Positions 10,680 to 23,405 are shown, numbered from the stretch's first letter. The stretch is 64,000 nt of DNA from Cololabis saira (GCF_033807715.1 NC_084598.1:47101986-47165985); one strand, 5' to 3'. Made by a program: numbers and translations. Notes: generated from the letters alone by a model not told the origin.

Positions 10680-10996
10680 GGAGCATGACCGGGCCTCGGA
10701 GGGGTCAGGGGTCACCGACGACTCTGAGAACTGGGACATGACCCGGGGGAACCTGGGCCTGCTGGAGCAGGCCATCGCCCTGAAGGCCGAGGAGGTGCAG
10801 GGGGCCTCGCCGGGGGCCTCGCTGGGGGCCTCGCTGGGGGCCTCTCCGGGGGTCTCTCCGGGGGCCTCGCCGGGGGCCACGCCGGGGGCCTCGCCGGGGA
10901 CCACGCCCCGCAGCTCGCCGGACTACCAGCCCTACGCCTCCCCGGGCAAGGCCTGCGAGGCCGGGATGCCCCGCCGCCACACTAGCTACAGCAAAG
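10525..10996 (+). CDS. myt1: myt1 exon: second acidic tract, NLGLLEQAIALKAE block and Ala-Ser-Pro-Gly repeat
   Basis: The acceptor GCCCAACAG ends at 10524; the donor GTAGGG starts at 10997. Phase 0 in, phase 1 out, 157 codons plus one base. It encodes VVIEVRSEDDDEEEEE, a tract of about 30 acidic residues, then DDSENWDMTRGNLGLLEQ and AIALKAEEVQ, a strongly Myt1-specific block. Next is a coding minisatellite: about nine copies of a 12-bp unit (near 10801-10910) giving GASPGASLGASLGASP and variants, not expected from mammalian Myt1. The exon ends RHTSYSKG, leading into finger 2. Confidence 0.92.
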
Positions 10997-11021
10997 GTAG
11001 GGGCCTTATTTATTGACTTGT

Positions 11022-12200
11022 TAGTGCCACGGCTGCAGCAAGAGGCACGACTCCTCCAAAGCTATGCAATAGTGTTGCATGTTATTCTGCGGGTTTATTA
11101 TTCATTTTCCGGACAAAACTTCGGTTCGCTACTCCTCCTACAGCTTTGAGAAAACGCGAAAAGTAAAAACGTAAAAATGTGCGCCTTAAGCGGGAATCGT
11201 GTGCTATGACTTTTATTAGCGATTGGCGTGCACGTTTTTGCGCAACATGCAAAAACGTGCGCTTTTAGCGCCATCCGGAATGCATTGGGAGAAGTTTGGG
11301 GCCTCACCACTCGCACACAGTTACTCGAAAAATTATGAACCAATTTAGAAAGTTGTAGGCCCTGAATTTAACTACAGTCCTGTGGATTTTCAGAGTGATG
11401 GCACAAATAGTTTTTGCACGAAGTGCAAAAACATTTCCAAATTTCCAAACTAATGGGGAGATTTTCCCATGTAAGTGAATGGGGCAGAATGTCACACTGT
11501 GGATGGGAGGAGGTTGGAAAAACTCCAAATTCACCTTTTTTCTGAGTCACGTATCTTTCTCATACTTGCACGTAGGACTGTCATTCAAACTTCAAAACGG
11601 AGGAAAACTTCTCTTCTCTCTCCAAACCTAAAACAGTTTTTTCCTAAAATGTACAGTTTTCAAGATATGAGCCCTCAACCGAGGACTGGAAATCACTTTT
11701 TTGTCAAATCTAGAGTGAAGTTCTAATTGTTTAGAGTGAGCGAAACATTCAAAAAATGAACATAATTTTTATTTGTAACTCGAGCTCACGGCCAAACCGT
11801 AAAAGCTGGACAAATAATTTTTGGTCAGAATGTAGACATAGGTGTTGGGATTCATAAAATGTGACTTTGACAGGCGGGGTATGCACAAAATTTAAATGGC
11901 GATGGCTAAAGCGGCGACAATTCCTGCCTCTGTCTCCATTGACTGCAATGTAAAAAAAAGTTTTCTTCAAAAAAATCTCATTTTTGTTTTCGAACTGCCG
12001 TTACTAACACATTTTAAGGAATATCTGAATAAAATTAAGATTGTCAGAATCTGCCGGGTTCTGTCTCTCTCACGATGTCTTTGTTTTTCTGCTAGGAGCT
12101 ATGGTTTTCTCACAAATCAGAGTTATTTGAGGAAAGCTGGGGTTTTCTCACAGCCAGTCCGGAACCTTCCTCATTTCCAGGTTTTTGTTGCCCCTAGCAA
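11022..12200. mobile_element. Dispersed element, copy A (inverted copy at 25010-26035)
   Basis: It starts near GTGCCACGGCTGCAGCAAGA and shares, in opposite orientation, many segments with 25010-26035: TTTGGTCAGAATGTAGACAT, GTTGGGATTCATAAAATGTG, TGCATACCCC/GGGGTATGCA and CTCGAGCTCACGGCCAAACC-like text. No intact ORF is visible, so it is a non-autonomous or decayed repeat of unknown class. Confidence 0.6.
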
Positions 12201-12357
12201 CCAGAGCTCAGCTGTTGACTGATTAGACTGACCCAGAACTGGTCACATGACCCAGTCAGTACAGACTTCATATAGTATAACCTGGAAAATGGAGAAATCT
12301 GAACCCTGACCTTTTGACCTTAGATGATCCCCAGTCCTGCTGGGAACACGTTCATGG

Positions 12358-12520
<163 letters not shown>

Positions 12521-12583
12521 AAATACTCCCCCCTTATACACACACACACACATATATACACACATCCCACACCACACACACCG

Positions 12584-12775
12584 TTAGTGGCCCCGTTAGC
12601 GGTTCTGTTAGCGATACTGTTAGCGGCCCCGTTAGCGGTTCTGTTAGCGATACTGTTAGCTGTCCCGTTAGCGGTCCTGTTAGCGGTCCCATTAGCGGTT
12701 CTGTTAGCGGTCCCGTTAGCGGTCCCGTTAGCGGTCCCGTTAGCGGTTCCGTTAGCCGTTCCGTTAGCGGGACCC
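12584..12775. repeat. 12-bp minisatellite (CCGTTAGCGGTC)
   Basis: About 16 copies of a 12-bp unit, CCGTTAGCGGTC/CTGTTAGCGATA and similar. The minus strand reads GCTAAC in each unit, the same hexamer that recurs upstream of several myt1 acceptors. Confidence 0.92.
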
Positions 12776-12905
12776 TACACCAGCCTTCCTGTTTCCACAC
12801 CGTCTATAAAAACCCACAGGAACCAAAACAAGTCAATAATTTATCTTCTCTGCGATCATGTCGTGGTGCTACAGCCGGCAGTCAAATGCTGCCTCAGATC
12901 TCAGC

Positions 12906-13010
12906 TGAGGCTAATACTAATGCTAAGACTATTGCTAGCAGTTCACTAGCAGTAAACCCCCCCCCACTGCCCCCCCCCCCCCCCCCCCCCCCTCTCTGTC
13001 TCCCATCCAG
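12906..13010 (+). promoter_or_regulatory. 3' splice region of the finger 2 exon with CTAA-rich motifs and poly-C tract
   Basis: Reiterated branch-point-like words (GCTAATACTAATGCTAAGACTA at 12908-12929, written as overlapping CTAA motifs) precede a poly-C run of about 40 bases and CTCTCTGTCTCCCATCCAG. The polypyrimidine tract is unusually long and almost pure C. Confidence 0.6.
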
Positions 13011-13130
13011 ACAAGAAGGAGGTGAAGTGTCCCACCCCCGGGTGTGATGGGACGGGTCATGTGACCGGGTTGTACCCTCATCACCGCAGCCTGTCTGGGT
13101 GTCCTCACAAAGACCGGATCCCCCCAGAGA
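13011..13130 (+). CDS. myt1: myt1 exon: zinc finger 2 (complete)
   Basis: The acceptor CCCATCCAG ends at 13010; the donor GTGAGT starts at 13131. Phase 1 in and out. It encodes [20 protein letters not shown] and [20 protein letters not shown], a whole C2HC finger with ligands C, C, H, H, C in family spacing. Fingers 2 and 3 form the first DNA-binding pair, which recognises AAGTT-type sites (family knowledge). The donor runs directly into five copies of ACCAGA (GTGAGTACCAGAACCAGA). Confidence 0.97.
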
Positions 13131-14815
<1,685 letters not shown>

Positions 14816-14934
14816 ACACCATCTTATAATCAGGGTCGTCTTATATTCAGGCCAATACGGTAGATTTAAGCATATTGTTCCAACTTCCTCTGATTGGGAT
14901 GGTTATAAAAAACACTAATTATTCATTAATGCCT

Positions 14935-15040
14935 CCTAAACCGTCTTACACACACTGACTCTGTTCCACCGGTAGTTTAACGTGTTTCCTAAACCGTCTA
15001 ACACACACTGACTCTGTTCCACCGGTAGTTTAACGTGTTT
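14935..15040. repeat. 53-bp tandem duplication before the next acceptor
   Basis: Two copies with a period of 53 bp (CCTAAACCGTCT at 14935 and 14988), each containing CACTGACTCTGTTCC, a branch-point/polypyrimidine-like segment, 50-155 bases upstream of the 3' splice site at 15090. Confidence 0.85.
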
Positions 15041-15090
15041 CTGAGAGTTTTCCATCACTAACGTCACGTCTCCTGGGTGTCGGGTGTTAG

Positions 15091-15204
15091 CCTGTCCGGC
15101 TGTCCCATCGCCGCCGCCACCAAGCTGAACAAGAGCCAGGACAAGCAGGTGCACTTGCAGGCTGCGTCCAGCGAGCCGTCGTCCAACTCCGACCGAGTCC
15201 TCAG
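15091..15204 (+). CDS. myt1: myt1 exon: end of zinc finger 3 and linker
   Basis: The acceptor GGGTGTTAG ends at 15090; the donor GTAAGC starts at 15205. It enters in phase 2 and encodes [20 protein letters not shown], then [19 protein letters not shown] (final Arg split). The Cys is the last zinc ligand of finger 3. [10 protein letters not shown] and SNSDRVLR match the Myt1/Myt1l block after finger 3. Confidence 0.95.
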
Positions 15205-15279
15205 GTAAGCACCGCGCCGCCGACACGTCCCCCGCGGGTCCTCCCGAGGCATGATGGGTAACTGCCCCCTCCCCTCCAG

Positions 15280-15497
15280 GCCCATGTGCTTCGTGAAGCA
15301 GCTGGAAATCCCCCAGTACGGCAGCTACCGGCCCAACGCCGTCACCACCACGCCGCGGGCTAACCTAGCCAAGGAGCTGGAGAAGTACTCCAAGGTTTCC
15401 TTCGACTACGCCAGCTTCGACGTCCAGGTGTTCGGCAAGAGGATGATCGCGCCGAAGAGCCCCGGCACCGCCGACTCCTCGCCCAAGGCCTTCAAGC
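15280..15497 (+). CDS. myt1: myt1 exon: start of MYT1 central domain
   Basis: The acceptor CCCCTCCAG ends at 15279; the donor GTAAGG starts at 15498. The intron before it is only 75 nt. It encodes [20 protein letters not shown], then [20 protein letters not shown] and [16 protein letters not shown], all highly typical of Myt1 paralogues between fingers 3 and 4. It leaves in phase 1. Confidence 0.96.
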
Positions 15498-15577
15498 GTA
15501 AGGATGGCGCTTCGTCCTCCGCTGGTTCTGGTTCCACAGCGTTTAAGGTTCTGCGTTAAACCAACGCAGAGCCTACA

Positions 15578-15812
15578 CCGTTGCCGTCACGCCGTTGCCG
15601 CGACGCCGTTGCCGCGACGCCGTTGCCGCGACGCCGTTGCCGCGACGCCGTTGCCGCGACGCCGTTGCCGCGACGCCGTTGCCGCGACGCCGTTGCCGCG
15701 ACGCCGTTGCCGCGACGCCGTTGCCGCGACGCCATTGCCGCGACGCCGTTGCCGCGACGCCATTGCCGCGACGCCGTTGCCGCGACGCCGTTGCCGCGAC
15801 GCCGTTGCCGTG
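15578..15812. repeat. 14-bp GC-rich minisatellite (GACGCCGTTGCCGC)
   Basis: About 16 copies of a 14-bp unit starting 80 bp after the preceding donor. It is very GC- and CpG-rich (two or three CpGs per unit), unlike the AT-rich neighbours. All three frames are open and give spurious Arg-Asp-Ala proteins. Confidence 0.96.
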
Positions 15813-16104
15813 AATCCGTCGTGAACTTTCGGACTTCTCCGTCACTCCATTTCTCCGCGGTGCTAAACCCCCCAGAGCGCTAGTTGATACTTTGTTTAGC
15901 TTCAGGCTTTTCCGGTCACCGTGAATCAGAGAGATAAGGACAACTATTGTGCAAAAAACCAAAACAACCCAAAAAAAAATCACACACACACACGAAGAAA
16001 AGAGGCTGAAAGTTCACGACTGCTTCACGAACCGGAACCGGAAATGCGTTGCTACCAAGCGAACCAATCAGGGAACGAGCAGCGCAGAAAGACCGGAATT
16101 AATT

Positions 16105-16459
16105 TCAGTAGAGGAGCTAGCTGGTCAGTAGAGGAGCTAGCTGGTCAGTAGAGGGAGCTAGCTGGTCAGTAGAGGGAGCTAGCTGGTCAGTAGAGGAGCT
16201 AGCTGGTCAGTAGAGGGAGCTAGCTGGTCAGTAGAGGGAGCTAGCTTGTCAGTAGAAGAGCTAGCAGGTCAGTAAAGGAGCTAGCTGGTCAGTAGAGGAG
16301 CTAGCTGGTCAGTAGAGGAGCTAGCTGGTCAGTAGAGGGAGCTAGCTGGTCAGTAGAGGAGCTAGCTGGTCAGTAGAGGGAGCTAGCTGGTCAGTAGAGG
16401 GAGCTAGCTGGTCAGTAGAGGGAGCTAGCTGGTCAGTAGAGGAGCTAGCTGGTCAGGAG
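16105..16459. repeat. 20/21-bp minisatellite GTCAGTAGAGGGAGCTAGCTG, left part
   Basis: About 17 copies of GTCAGTAGAGG(G)AGCTAGCTG. The unit contains the palindrome AGCTAGCT. The array is split by an inverted-repeat element and resumes at 17432 with a GGGCGCTAGC variant. Confidence 0.95.
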
Positions 16460-17431
<972 letters not shown>

Positions 17432-17515
17432 GTCAGTAGAGGGCGCTAGCTGGTCAGTAGAGGGCGCTAGCTGGTCAGTAGAGGGCGCTAGCTGGTCAGT
17501 AGAGGGCGTATTCTT
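17432..17515. repeat. 20/21-bp minisatellite, right part
   Basis: Four copies of GTCAGTAGAGGGCGCTAGCTG continuing the array at 16105-16459. All right-hand copies carry GGGCGC instead of GGGAGC, so the variants are segregated on the two sides of the insertion. Confidence 0.93.
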
Positions 17516-17647
17516 TGAGTGATGCTCAATGATTAGTTGTTCTAATTTCACTTTTACATTTTTACACTAAAATAAAAGCCCAGGATTGAGGCTAAAGCCT
17601 GATGAATGTTTTTTATCTGTAAACCGGTTCTTCCCGTCTCTCTGCAG

Positions 17648-17838
17648 CGAAGCCGTTCCCGAAGGCGTCGTCTCCGAGCAACAGCGTGTCTGGAGGATTC
17701 AAGGGCAGCTTGTCCTCCAGCAGCTACGACTACAGCCAGGACGCCGAGGCGGCGCACATGGCGGCCACCGCCATCCTGAACCTGTCCACGCGCTGCTGGG
17801 AGAGGCCCGAGAGCCTGACGCCGCGGGAGCCCTGCAAG
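17648..17838 (+). CDS. myt1: myt1 exon: [11 protein letters not shown] block of the MYT1 domain
   Basis: The acceptor TCTCTGCAG ends at 17647; the donor GTACTG starts at 17839. Phase 1 in, phase 0 out. It encodes [38 protein letters not shown] and [18 protein letters not shown]. The middle block is a hallmark of Myt1. The exon end GGGAGCCCTGCAAG with its GTAC donor is the seed of the large minisatellite that follows. Confidence 0.95.
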
Positions 17839-17968
17839 GTACTGGTACCGCGGGAACCCTGCAAGGTACTGGTACCACGGGTCTGGTACCCCGGGAGCCC
17901 TGCAAGGTACTGGTACCGCGGGAAACCCTGCAAGGTACTGGTACCACGGGTCTGGTACCCCCGGGAGC
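17824..17968. repeat. Exon-end/donor minisatellite, first part
   Basis: Starting inside the coding exon, CGGGAGCCCTGCAAG|GTACTGG is repeated four more times in the intron (variants GGGAACCCTGCAAG and GGGAAACCCTGCAAG) with CACGGGTCTGGTACC spacers. A hAT-like element splits the array at 17969. Confidence 0.95.
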
Positions 17969-18702
17969 TAGGGATGGGAATCGAGAACCAGTTCTTGTTG
18001 AGAACCGGTTCCCAGTGTTTCAATTCCTTGGAATCGTTTGCCTTTTTCACAAACGATTCCCTTATCGATTCCAGTGGGCGCGAATGATGTCACCAAGCAC
18101 GTTGCGCAACGTGCGCATTCGCGCCCAGCAGGAAAACACGGGGACAAAGCGGCATAAACGCTCGAAAGTTTGGCTACATTTTACCAAAAAGGACGACAAC
18201 AGGGCGACAATACTTGCAATGTGGACATTTCAACAAAGGGGGGAAACTGTTAGGACTCGGCCGGCTGATGCGCTGGGAGCGCGGAGTCAGCCGGCGTGTG
18301 GTAAGGCTGATTTATGGTTCCGCGTTACACCAACGCAGAGCCTACGGCGTAGGGTACGCAGCGACACGCACCGTACGGCGCACCCTACGCCGTAGGCTCT
18401 GCGTCGATTTAACGCGGAACCATAATTCTTGCTTTAGTTAATTTCTACAGAAGAATATTTATTTTATTATTATTATTTCATATTAAATACATATTTTACT
18501 GTATATTACAAATCATTTTGTGGGGACCCCCTGGCACCATCGAGGAGGAATTTTAGTATCAACTTTGTTTTATTAAAACAAAGTTGATACTAAGATTGTT
18601 TCTTCTTCTTTCCTCCAAATGAGAATCGATAAAGAATTGAATCGTTAAGCAGAATCGAAAATGGAATTGGAATCGAAAAAATCTTATCAATTCCCATCCC
18701 TA
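17969..18702. mobile_element. hAT-like non-autonomous element inside the minisatellite
   Basis: Terminal inverted repeats TAGGGATGGGAATCGA / TCAATTCCCATCCCTA with a perfect 8-bp target duplication CCGGGAGC (17961-17968 and 18703-18710). The duplicated octamer is part of the minisatellite unit, proving insertion into the existing array. No transposase. It holds a nested palindromic element (18312-18424) and a hairpin near 18553-18590 (TAGTATCAACTTTGTTTTA and its complement). Confidence 0.88.
18312..18424. mobile_element. Nested palindromic MITE
   Basis: A long inverted repeat: TATGGTTCCGCGTTA and CGCAGAGCCTACGGCGTAGG at the left are mirrored by CCTACGCCGTAGGCTCTGCG and TTTAACGCGGAACCATA at the right. 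Fragments of the same family occur at 17240-17310 and 15557-15575. Non-coding. Confidence 0.8.
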
Positions 18703-21628
18703 CCGGGAGCCCTGCAAGGTACCGGTCCAGGTTCTGGTACCCGGGAGCCCTGCAAGGTACCGGTCCAGGTTCTGGTACCCGGGAGCCCTGCAAGGTACCG
18801 TCACGGTTCTGGTTCCACGGGAGCCCTGCAAGGTACCGGTCACGGTTCTGGTTCCACGGGAGCCCTGCAAGGTACCGGTCACGGTTCTGGTTCCACGGGA
18901 GCCCTGCAAGGTACCGTCACGGTTCTGGTACCCAGGAGCCCTGCAAGGTACCGTCACGGTTCTGGTACCCGGGAGCCCTGCAAGGTACCGGTCTAGGTTC
19001 TGGTACCCGGGAGCCCTGCAAGGTACCGGTCCAGGTTCTGGTCCCCCGGGAGCCTTGCAAGGTACCGGTCCAGGTTCTGGTTCCACGGGAGCCCTGCAAG
19101 GTACCGTCACGGTTCTGGTACCCAGGAGCCCTGCAAGGTACCGTCACGGTTCTGGTACCCGGGAGCCCTGCAAGGTACCGGTCCAGGTTCTGGTACCCGG
19201 GAGCCCTGCAAGGTACCGGTCCAGGTTCTGGTCCCACGGGAGCCCTGCAAGGTACCGTCACGGTTCTGGTACCCGGGAGCCCTGCAAGGTACCGGTCCAG
19301 GTTCTGGTACCCAGGAGCCCTGCAAGGTACCGTCACGGTTCTGGTTCCACGGGAGCCCTGCAAGGTACCGTCACGGTTCTGGTACCCGGGAGCCCTGCAA
19401 GGTACCGTCACGGTTCTGGTCCCCCGGGAGCCCTGCAAGGTACCGGTCACGGTTCTGGTACCCAGGAGCCCTGCAAGGTACCGGTCACGGTTCTGGTACC
19501 GGGAGCCCTGCAAGGTACCGGTCACGGTTCTGGTACCCCGGGAGCCCTGCAAGGTACCGTCACGGTTCTGGTTCCACGGGAGCCCTGCAAGGTACCGGTC
19601 TAGGTTCTGGTACCCCGGGAGCCCTGCAAGGTACCGGTCCAGGTTCTGGTCCCCCAGGAGCCCTGCAAGGTACAGTCACGGTTCTGGTTCCACGGGAGCC
19701 CTGCAAGGTACCGGTCTAGGTTCTGGTCCCCCAGGAGCCCTGCAAGGTACAGTCACGGTTCTGGTTCCACGGGAGCCCTGCAAGGTACCGGTCTAGGTTC
19801 TGGTCCCCCAGGAGCCCTGCAAGGTACCGTCACGGTTCTGGTTCCACGGGAGCCCTGCAAGGTACCGGTCCAGGTTCTGGTCCCCCGGGAGCCCTGCAAG
19901 GTACCGTCACGGTTCTGGTCCCCCGGGAACCCTGCAAGGTACCGGTCTAGGTTCTGGTACCCCGGGAGCCCTGCAAGGTACTGTCACGGTTCTGGTTCCA
20001 CGGGAGCCCTGCAAGGTACCGGTCCAGGTTCTGGTACCCGGGAGCCCTGCAAGGTACCGGTCTAGGTTCTGGTTCCACGGGAGCCCTGCAAGGTACCGGT
20101 CTAGGTTCTGGTACCCCGGGAGCCCTGCAAGGTACCGGTCACGGTTCTGGTACACGGGAGCCCTGCAAGGTACCGTCACGGTTCTGGTACACGGGAGCCC
20201 TGCAAGGTACCGGTCCAGGTTCTGGTACCACGGGAGCCCTGCAAGGTACCGGTCACGGTTCTGGTACCACGGGAGCCCTGCAAGGTACCGGTCACGGTTC
20301 TGGTACCCCGGGAGCCCTGCAAGGTACCGGTCTAGGTTCTGGTACCCCGGGAGCCCTGCAAGGTACCGGTCACGGTTCTGGTACCCCGGGAGCCCTGCAA
20401 GGTACCGGTCCAGGTTCTGGTACACGGGAGCCCTGCAAGGTACCGGTCCAGGTTCTGGTACATGGGAGCCCTGCAAGGTACCGTCACGGTTCTGGTCCCC
20501 CGGGAGCCCTGCAAGGTACCGTCACGGTTCTGGTACCCGGGAGCCCTGCAAGGTACCGTCACGGTTCTGGTACCCCGGGAGCCCTGCAAGGTACCGGTCT
20601 AGGTTCTGGTTCCATGGGAGCCCTGCAAGGTACCGGTCTAGGTTCTGGTACCCGGGAGCCCTGCAAGGTACCGGTCCAGGTTCTGGTTCCACAGGAGCCC
20701 TGCAAGGTACCGGTCTAGGTTCTGGTACCCCGGGAGCCCTGCAAGGTACCGTCACGGTTCTGGTACCCGGGAGCCCAGCAAGGTACCGGTCCAGGTTCTG
20801 GTACCCCGGGAGCCCTGCAAGGTACCATCACGGTTCTGGTACCCGGGAGCCCTGCAAGGTACCGGTCACGGTTCTGGTACCCCGGGAGCCCTGCAAGGTA
20901 CCGTCACGGTTCTGGTACCCGGGAGCCCTGCAAGGTACCGGTCCAGGTTCTGGTACCCGGGAGCCCTGCAAGGTACCGTCACGGTTCTGGTACCCGGGAG
21001 CCCTGCAAGGTACCGTCACGGTTCTGGTACCCGGGAGCCCTGCAAGGTACCGGTCTAGGTTCTGGTACCCGGGAGCCCTGCAAGGTACCGTCACGGTTCT
21101 GGTTCCACGGGAGCCCTGCAAGGTACCGGTCTAGGTTCTGGTACCCCGGGAGCCCTGCAAGGTACCGGTCACGGTTCTGTTCCACGGGAGCCCTGCAAGG
21201 TACCGTCACGGTTCTGGTTCCACGGGAGCCCTGCAAGGTACCGGTCTAGGTTCTGGTACCCCGGGAGCCCTGCAAGGTACCGTCACGGTTCTGGTACCCG
21301 GGAGCCCTGCAAGGTACCGTCACGGTTCTGGTACCCGGGAGCCCTGCAAGGTACCGGTCTAGGTTCTGGTACCCGGGAGCCCTGCAAGGTACCGTCACGG
21401 TTCTGGTACACGGGAGCCCTGCAAGGTACCGGTCACGGTTCTGGTACCCGGGAGCCCTGCAAGGTACCGGTCCAGGTTCTGGTTCCACGGGAGCCCTGCA
21501 AGGTACCGTCACGGTTCTGGTTCCACGGGAGCCCTGCAAGGTACAGTCACGGTTCTGGTACCACGGGAGCCCTGCAAGGTACCGTCACGGTTCTGGTACC
21601 ACGGGAGCCCTGCAAGGTACCGGTCCAC
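18703..21628. repeat. About 38-bp minisatellite built from exon end plus 5' splice site (about 77 copies)
   Basis: Unit of 36-39 bp: GGGAGCCCTGCAAGGTACCG then GTCCAGGTTCTGGTACCC or a GTCACGGTTCTGG variant. Each copy repeats the last 14 coding bases of the exon ending at 17838 and a GTAC donor dinucleotide context. Two main spacer variants (TCCAGG/TCTAGG versus TCACGG) alternate irregularly. Each unit also has a CTGCAAG|GTACC Kpn-type palindrome GGTACC. Long 'CRAPGYQNRD' frames are artefacts. Confidence 0.97.
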
Positions 21629-21719
21629 GATACCAGGTCCACGGCCCCTCAGGGTTCTGATGGACTTGGACCTCCAAGTCTTCCATTCTGGGTAATAAGT
21701 AGACTTGTAGTCCTAAACC

Positions 21720-22080
21720 CAGACCAGGACACTAGCAAGACCAGAGAGTTTCAAGACCAAGACCAGGACCAGGACCAAGACCAGGACCAGAGAGTATCAA
21801 GACCAGGACCAAGACCAGGACCAGGACCAGGACCAGAGAGTACCAAGACCAGGACCAGGACCACGACCAGGACCAAGACCAGGACCAGAGAGTACCAAGA
21901 CCAGGACCAAGACCAAGGCAAGACCCTTATAGTAATCAGATTACACTGAAGAACTGGTACCAGATTCATCTTGGAGTCCAACGGCATCTCAGTGATCCGA
22001 GTCCCAGACCTGGAGAGACCCAGAGACCAGAGACCGAGACCTGGACCTGGACCATAGACCCAGGCCCGGCCCGCGTGGAC
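21720..22080. repeat. Degenerate ACCAGGACCAAG simple repeat and unique spacer
   Basis: From about 21750 to 21920 the sequence is a loose 6/12-bp array of ACCAGGACCAAGACC with AGAGAGTACCAAG interruptions; more CCAGAGACC text follows to 22080. No exon signature. Confidence 0.85.
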
Positions 22081-22096
22081 CTGCTCTGTGGGCCTG

Positions 22097-22155
22097 ATGC
22101 TAACGCTAACGCTAACGCTAACGCTAACGCTAACACTTGTCCTCTGACGCCGCAG
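22097..22155 (+). promoter_or_regulatory. (GCTAAC)n array at branch-point distance before acceptor
   Basis: Six consecutive GCTAAC hexamers (about 22099-22134) lie 21-56 nt upstream of the 3' splice site at 22155 (CTCTGACGCCGCAG). Each contains CTAAC, the core of the branch-point consensus, at the normal branch-point distance. Confidence 0.7.
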
Positions 22156-22371
22156 GAGTCGGACATCGAGGTGGACGAGAACGGCACGCTGGACCTCAGC
22201 ATGAAGAAGGCCAAGAAGGACGGCATGCAGTCCCCCGAACCCTCGTCTTCCTCGTCCTCGTCCTCCCAGCACGTGGGGGCGGGGCCTCCGCAGGGCCACG
22301 CCCACCCGGAGTGGGAGGAGCCTCTGGACTTCACCAAGACGGGCGGAGTCAAGGAGGAAGACCGGGAGGAG
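22156..22371 (+). CDS. myt1: myt1 exon: DIEVDENGTLDLSM block
   Basis: The acceptor ACGCCGCAG ends at 22155; the donor GTAAAG starts at 22372. Phase 0 on both sides, 72 codons. It encodes ESDIEVDENGTLDLSMKKAK, a Ser run from TCN codons, then HPEWEEPLDFTKTGGVKEED. The DENGTLDLSM and PLDFTK motifs match the Myt1 domain; LDLSM resembles short corepressor-recruiting motifs, which is inference. Confidence 0.95.
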
Positions 22372-22634
22372 GTAAAGCACACGCAGAACCGTCCGTCAGG
22401 AATAACCAGAGAGGTTGGAAGTTCAGTTAGTTTTGGTCAGGCCACTTGTCCTAGACGGCGGGTGAACACGACCCAACTATGACTACTGACTCTAACACAC
22501 TAGAGTTTACACTACCTAGAGATTTACCAACACCAGCTAGAGGTTTACTAAACACCAACTATAGGCTTTACTAAACACTAACTATTATAGTCTTGTTCTA
22601 TTATTTCATTACCCCCCCCCACCTACTAAATTTT

Positions 22635-23405
22635 GACTTTTTTCTCTACATTTTCTTCGTTTTTTCGTGCGTTTTTTCGGAGGTTTTTTTCGTACGTTTT
22701 GTCGTACATTTTTTTCGTACGACTTTTCGTACGTTTTTTCGTACGTTTTTTCGTACGTTTTTTCGTACGTTTTGTCGTATGTTTTTTCGTACGTTTTTTT
22801 CGTACGATTTTTTGTACGTTTTTTTCGTACGTTTTTTTCATATGTTTTGTTGTACGTTTTTTTCGTACGATTTTTCCTATGTTTTTTCGTACGTTTTTTT
22901 CGTACGTTTTTTCGTACGTCTTTTTCGTACGATTTTTCGTACGTTTTTTTCGTACGTTTTTTTCATATGTTTTGTTGTACGTTTTTTTTGTACGATTTTT
23001 CCTACGTTTTTTCGTACGTTTTTTTCGTACATTTTGTCGTACGTTTTTTTCGTACGATTTTTCGTACGTTTTGTCGTATGTTTTTTCGTGCGTTTTTCGG
23101 TACGTTTTTTCGTGCGTTTTTTCGTACATTTTTTCGTACGTTTTTTCGTGCGTTTTTTGCGTACATTTTTCCGTGCGTTTTTTCGTACATTTTTTCGTAC
23201 GTTTTTTCGTGCGTTTTTTCATACGTTTTTTCGTACGATTTTTCGTGCATTTTTTCATACGTTTTTTCGTATGTTTTTTCTTGCATTTTTTCGTACGTTT
23301 TTTCTTGCATTTTTTCGTACGTTTTTTCGTGTGTTTTTTTTCGTATGTTTTTTCGTACGTTTTTTCGTATGTTTGTTCGTACGTTTTTTCGTACGTTTTG
23401 GATCA
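22635..23405. repeat. 12-bp minisatellite CGTACGTTTTTT
   Basis: About 60 copies of CGTACGTTTTTT / CGTGCGTTTTTT. Its complement (ACGCACGAAAAA) is one of the two components of the satellite at 59247-63733, 36 kb away. CpG is retained in nearly every unit. The Phe/Arg/Val and Lys/Arg frames are artefacts. Confidence 0.96.

Noticed and set aside
11022..12222. Possible small genes in open frames of 60-108 codons
   Set aside because: Frames are short, unrelated between the two copies of this dispersed element, and lack family motifs.
18590..21540. Series of overlapping 'CRAPGYQNRD' and 'ALQGTGHGSG' frames
   Set aside because: All derive from the 38-bp minisatellite; no independent coding signal.
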